From: Bacillota bacterium
Lineage (GTDB): Bacteria; Bacillota; Clostridia; Oscillospirales; Butyricicoccaceae
Direction: 5' to 3'
DNA length: 8,515 bases
NCBI GenBank assembly: GCA_030705725.1
Contig: JAUZPW010000050.1
Coordinates: 1 to 8,515 of the forward strand
Shown: one piece after another, positions 6,021 through 8,515 of the stretch
Position numbering within the stretch: the stretch's first letter is position 1
Layout of the letters: each line of letters begins with the position of its first letter
The notes under the pieces: generated by a model
What the model was told of the DNA's origin: nothing
Database searches by the model: none
What the model saw: only the letters and a program-made list of their open reading frames with translations
Translations under genes and position numbers: made by a program

Positions 6021-7027
6021 TTTGATTCCCTCCCTGCTTGTTTAAGCATATAGCCGTTTACTACGTTGCGCCTGGGCGGTTTCCCGGCAAGAACGTCGTT
6101 AATGCTTTCGGTAAGTATCTCGGCGATTCTGAAAACCGTCTCGGGAGTGTTGGCCCCGGAGTGCGCCGAAGTGACCACGTTGTCGAATTCGGAAAATATG
6201 TTCTGCGTATAAGGCTCGGTCTCGAAAACGTCCAGCCCGGCCCCGGCGATTTTGCCCGCTTTCAGCGCGCCGTAAAGCGCCGTTTCGTCAAGAACTCCGC
6301 CCCTGGACGCGTTTATGATAAACGCCGTCGGTTTCATAAGCCCGATTTTCTGCGCGTTGACCATGCCCTTTGTCGTGGGGAGAAGGGGGGTATGAACGCT
6401 TATAAAATCGGATTTTTTGAATAAAGTATCGGTGTCGACGTATGAAACGCCGTATCTTTCCTTAAGCTCCTGATTTTCAAAAATATCGTGAGCCAGAATT
6501 TTCATGTTAAAACCGTTGCGCAGGATTCTCGCAAGCTCCGAGCCGATCGCCCCTACTCCGAGGATCCCCGCGGTTTTCCCGAACAGCTCGACACCCATGC
6601 GCGAGCTCCATACGCCGCGGCGCATTTCACGGTCGTATGCCGGAAGATTCCGGGCAAGCGCCGTCATCATGCTGACGACCAGCTCCGCGACGGCGGTCGC
6701 GGCGCCTCCGCGCCCGTTGACAACGGGTATTCCGCGTTCGGCGGCGGCTTTGAGGTCGATATGGTCGTAGCCCGCCCCGAACGTGCAAATAAGCCTGAGA
6801 TCCGGGGCAAGGTCCATCATTTCCCCGGTAACGGGAATAAGGCACACGCTGAAAACGTCGCAGTCCTTAAGCATTGAGGCGAGCTTTTCCCTGTCAGTGT
6901 TTTTATAATCCTGCCCGTACATGAACCGCACGTCGCAGCCCGCCTCGCGGAACCGGCCCGCATAACCGGGGTTGACCCTGTCGTAATTGCGCGTTAGCTC
7001 AATAAAAAGCTTGGGTTTTCTGTCCAA
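6017..7027 (-). CDS. D-isomer-specific 2-hydroxyacid dehydrogenase (NAD-binding)
   Basis: Cytoplasmic oxidoreductase of 336 aa that interconverts a D-2-hydroxyacid and its 2-oxoacid. Members of this family include phosphoglycerate, glyoxylate/hydroxypyruvate and 2-ketogluconate reductases. The Rossmann motif GVGAIG (157-162) and an aspartate after the second strand (D181, predicting NAD over NADP) are visible. The catalytic triad is R242 in NASRGG, E271 in FETEP and H289 in TSAHSGANT. TSAHSG replaces the more common TPHxG. The start is TTG at 7027: GGGAGG (7036-7041) is 8 nt upstream and overlaps the stop codon of the DapA-like gene, and no ATG is near. The gap to the gene before is 13 nt and the gene after overlaps by 4 nt, so co-transcription is very likely. 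The exact substrate cannot be read from sequence; a 2-keto-aldonate or hydroxypyruvate-like acid fits the neighbourhood. Confidence 0.92.
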   Translation of the reverse strand: MDRKPKLFIELTRNYDRVNPGYAGRFREAGCDVRFMYGQDYKNTDREKLASMLKDCDVFSVCLIPVTGEMMDLAPDLRLICTFGAGYDHIDLKAAAERGIPVVNGRGGAATAVAELVVSMMTALARNLPAYDREMRRGVWSSRMGVELFGKTAGILGVGAIGSELARILRNGFNMKILAHDIFENQELKERYGVSYVDTDTLFKKSDFISVHTPLLPTTKGMVNAQKIGLMKPTAFIINASRGGVLDETALYGALKAGKIAGAGLDVFETEPYTQNIFSEFDNVVTSAHSGANTPETVFRIAEILTESINDVLAGKPPRRNVVNGYMLKQAGRESK

Positions 7028-7035
7028 AATACAAA

Positions 7036-7041
7036 CCTCCC
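7036..7041 (-). promoter_or_regulatory. Ribosome binding site that supports a TTG start
   Basis: GGGAGG on the minus strand lies 8 nt before the TTG at 7027 and shares its first base with the TAG of the preceding gene. This supports TTG initiation of the D-2-hydroxyacid dehydrogenase and coupling to the upstream reading frame. Confidence 0.8.
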
Positions 7042-7979
7042 TACTGTAAATCCTTTAACGAACGTATCTTAAAATATTTTTCAAGCGGCTTAATCAGACG
7101 GCTGCATTCCTCGATGTTTTTACTGTCGTAACGGACGGTCTTTGCGCGGCATTCCATTAGCTTGATGATGCCGCGTTTCCATAAGCCGAAATTGAAATTC
7201 GCCACCCAGTAAAAGGATTCATACAAGAGAAACGGCGTCATCTCGTCATGCATCGCGCAGGCCTCCTCGGTTTTTCCCGCCTCGATAAGCCCCCAAAGCT
7301 CTGCGAAAACGTCGCCGATATGGGCGGAGGGCATACATCCGCAGGCACCCCTTAAATAGCAGTCGATTAAGGTAAGACCGCTGTTTCCGCTCATAACCCC
7401 CTTAAAAACGCCGGGCTTTTCAAGCTTTTCCCTGGCTGCCATTTCGGATACATAATCGCTCTCGAATTCCGTTTCCTCCTTGACGTATACCACATGCTCG
7501 CATTCGCGGGCGATCCTGAACACCTGCTCCGGCGTAAGCGAAGGGCCGGTCGGCGGCGCGTTCTGGATGCATATCGGAATATTCACGGCTTTGTCGAGAC
7601 GGTCGTAAAACCTGCGGATATCGTCGTAGCCGATCGGCTTTGCGATAACGGGAGGCATGCTCATAACGGCGTCGCAGCCCAGAAATTCCGCGTATTTCGC
7701 GCGCTCGACGGAGTGCTTTGCGCTCCATCCGGTGATTCCCGCGACAAGCGGCAGTCTGCCGCCCACCTTCCGCGCCGTAACTTTTGCGATTTCCGAATGC
7801 TCTTCGTCTGTCAGCGTGTAAAATTCAGCCGCGTTCACGTTGGTCACGATCCCGTGCATGCCGCTATGAACGCAGAATTCAATTTCATTGCGCAGGTCGT
7901 CATAATCAATGTCAAGGTTTTCTTTGTACGGAGTTGTCAGCGGACAAAATATCCCCCTGAACTTAAAATCTTTAACCAA
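7041..7979 (-). CDS. DapA-superfamily class I lyase/aldolase, divergent active site
   Basis: TIM-barrel protein of the dihydrodipicolinate synthase / N-acetylneuraminate lyase superfamily, 312 aa, which is normal length. The Schiff-base lysine is K167 in VYVKEE. Other DapA motifs have changed. The GTTGE loop reads VNAAE (48-52), and the catalytic Tyr-Asn of the YNxP motif is Q139-N140 in IQNAPP. It is therefore unlikely to be a true dihydrodipicolinate synthase or sialic acid lyase. An aldolase or dehydratase acting on a 2-keto-3-deoxy sugar acid is the likelier role (inference from the locus). The start is TTG at 7979 with AAGGAG (7990-7995) 10 nt upstream; no in-frame ATG or GTG lies between the preceding gene and this site. 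It follows a paralogue by 43 nt and precedes the D-2-hydroxyacid dehydrogenase by 13 nt. Confidence 0.88.
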   Translation of the reverse strand: MVKDFKFRGIFCPLTTPYKENLDIDYDDLRNEIEFCVHSGMHGIVTNVNAAEFYTLTDEEHSEIAKVTARKVGGRLPLVAGITGWSAKHSVERAKYAEFLGCDAVMSMPPVIAKPIGYDDIRRFYDRLDKAVNIPICIQNAPPTGPSLTPEQVFRIARECEHVVYVKEETEFESDYVSEMAAREKLEKPGVFKGVMSGNSGLTLIDCYLRGACGCMPSAHIGDVFAELWGLIEAGKTEEACAMHDEMTPFLLYESFYWVANFNFGLWKRGIIKLMECRAKTVRYDSKNIEECSRLIKPLEKYFKIRSLKDLQ

Positions 7980-8022
7980 AACTCCAGCACTCCTTGCGTT
8001 TCGTATTATTCCGGTATTCCTG

Positions 8023-8515
8023 CTAAAGCTGAGCAGCCGTTTTAAGGCGGTCGTAAATGCGGTTAAATTCCTTTTCTGCCGGCGCGTTAAAAACCGTCAT
8101 GTTGGCCCTGCGGCTTTTTGTGTTGAAAATGACGCCCCGCCTTTTCAGGATTTGCTTGCATACGTCGAGCTGGTAAAGCCTTTCAAAGCAATAAAGCGGC
8201 GTCAGCTTCATCTGCATCTCGAGCGCTTTTGAGTATTCTCCTGCCTCAAGCAGCCTCCATCCCGCTTCCTTGCTGTCCGCCAGATGGAGTCCGGGCATAA
8301 ACCCGGTCGCGCCCCGGAGATAATCGTCGTGCATGTCGTTGCCGTTCGTGCCCGTAAAAAACCCTTTGAACATGCCCTCCGGCAGATTTTTGACGGTTTC
8401 CATGAATTTAGTTATTTCAACCTGGATTCCGGGCGAATCGTCCTTATAATACTGAAAGTTCTCAAACTCCGACAAAAGGAATTTCGCCTGCTCCCTGCCG
8501 ATAACGGCGTTAAGA
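8023..8515 (-). CDS. DapA-superfamily protein, 3' part only (continues past the window)
   Basis: The frame is open to the right edge, so only the C-terminal 163 or so residues are seen. The TTG at 8475 is internal: codons before it (NAVIGREQAKFLL) align with the PEQVFRIA region of the downstream DapA-like protein. NFQYYKDD aligns with VVYVKEE, giving a conserved candidate Schiff-base lysine. MFKGFFTGTNG, DDYLRGATGFMPG and the LLEAGEYSKALEMQMKLTP region also align with the neighbour. The two are clearly paralogous but well diverged. The C-terminal tail after about 8200 differs more strongly. Its N-terminal catalytic loop and the Tyr position are outside the window, so activity cannot be judged. 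It was probably co-transcribed with the following gene, since no terminator is seen in the 43-nt gap. Confidence 0.82.
   Translation of the reverse strand, partial: LNAVIGREQAKFLLSEFENFQYYKDDSPGIQVEITKFMETVKNLPEGMFKGFFTGTNGNDMHDDYLRGATGFMPGLHLADSKEAGWRLLEAGEYSKALEMQMKLTPLYCFERLYQLDVCKQILKRRGVIFNTKSRRANMTVFNAPAEKEFNRIYDRLKTAAQL

Noticed and set aside
7041..7979. Annotation as dihydrodipicolinate synthase of lysine biosynthesis.
   Set aside because: The catalytic Tyr and the GTTGE threonine are replaced, and the neighbours are sugar-acid genes rather than lysine or cell-wall genes; only the superfamily assignment is supported.

Overview
The window is about 8.5 kb of bacterial chromosome with no mobile element, CRISPR array, rRNA or tRNA that I could see. 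All recognisable genes lie on the minus strand and read from right to left. Strong AGGAGG-type ribosome binding sites, TTG start codons, a low-GC-Gram-positive-style KDPG aldolase and a very large SARP/BTAD-STAND-type regulator all suggest an anaerobic Clostridia-like Firmicute. The base composition is balanced to mildly GC-rich, as in many gut or rumen members of the group. This assignment is inference; no phylogenetic marker is present.

In transcription order, the right block starts with the 3' part of a DapA-superfamily protein that runs off the window (8515 to 8023). A second, complete DapA-like lyase follows (7979 to 7041), then a D-2-hydroxyacid dehydrogenase (7027 to 6017) and a malate/L-lactate (Ldh2-type) dehydrogenase (6020 to 4944). 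The last three are tightly packed, with a 13-nt gap and an ATGA overlap, so they are almost certainly co-transcribed. A structured, roughly 135-nt intergenic region separates them from a regulator of about 950 residues (4790 or 4808 to 1947). That protein has an N-terminal winged helix with a BTAD domain, an AAA/STAND ATPase core and C-terminal TPR-like repeats. After an 82-nt AT-rich spacer comes the lower Entner-Doudoroff pair: KDPG/KHG aldolase (1864 to 1214) and 2-keto-3-deoxygluconate kinase (1203 to 181). The last 180 nt at the left hold four consecutive perfect or near-perfect hairpins.

Together this looks like a locus for a sugar acid (aldonate, uronate or keto-aldonate). The two oxidoreductases and the DapA-like lyases would convert an unidentified acid. 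KdgK would phosphorylate 2-keto-3-deoxygluconate, and the aldolase would split KDPG to pyruvate and glyceraldehyde 3-phosphate. The regulator between the two blocks is the obvious candidate to control them. The starting substrate cannot be read from the sequence, because no transporter or upstream dehydratase lies in the window.

The parts least explained by ordinary annotation are: the regulator's start, which appears to be AUU; the hairpin cluster at 7-132; the active-site substitutions in the complete DapA-like lyase and its tandem partner; and the foldable intergenic region at 4869-4942.
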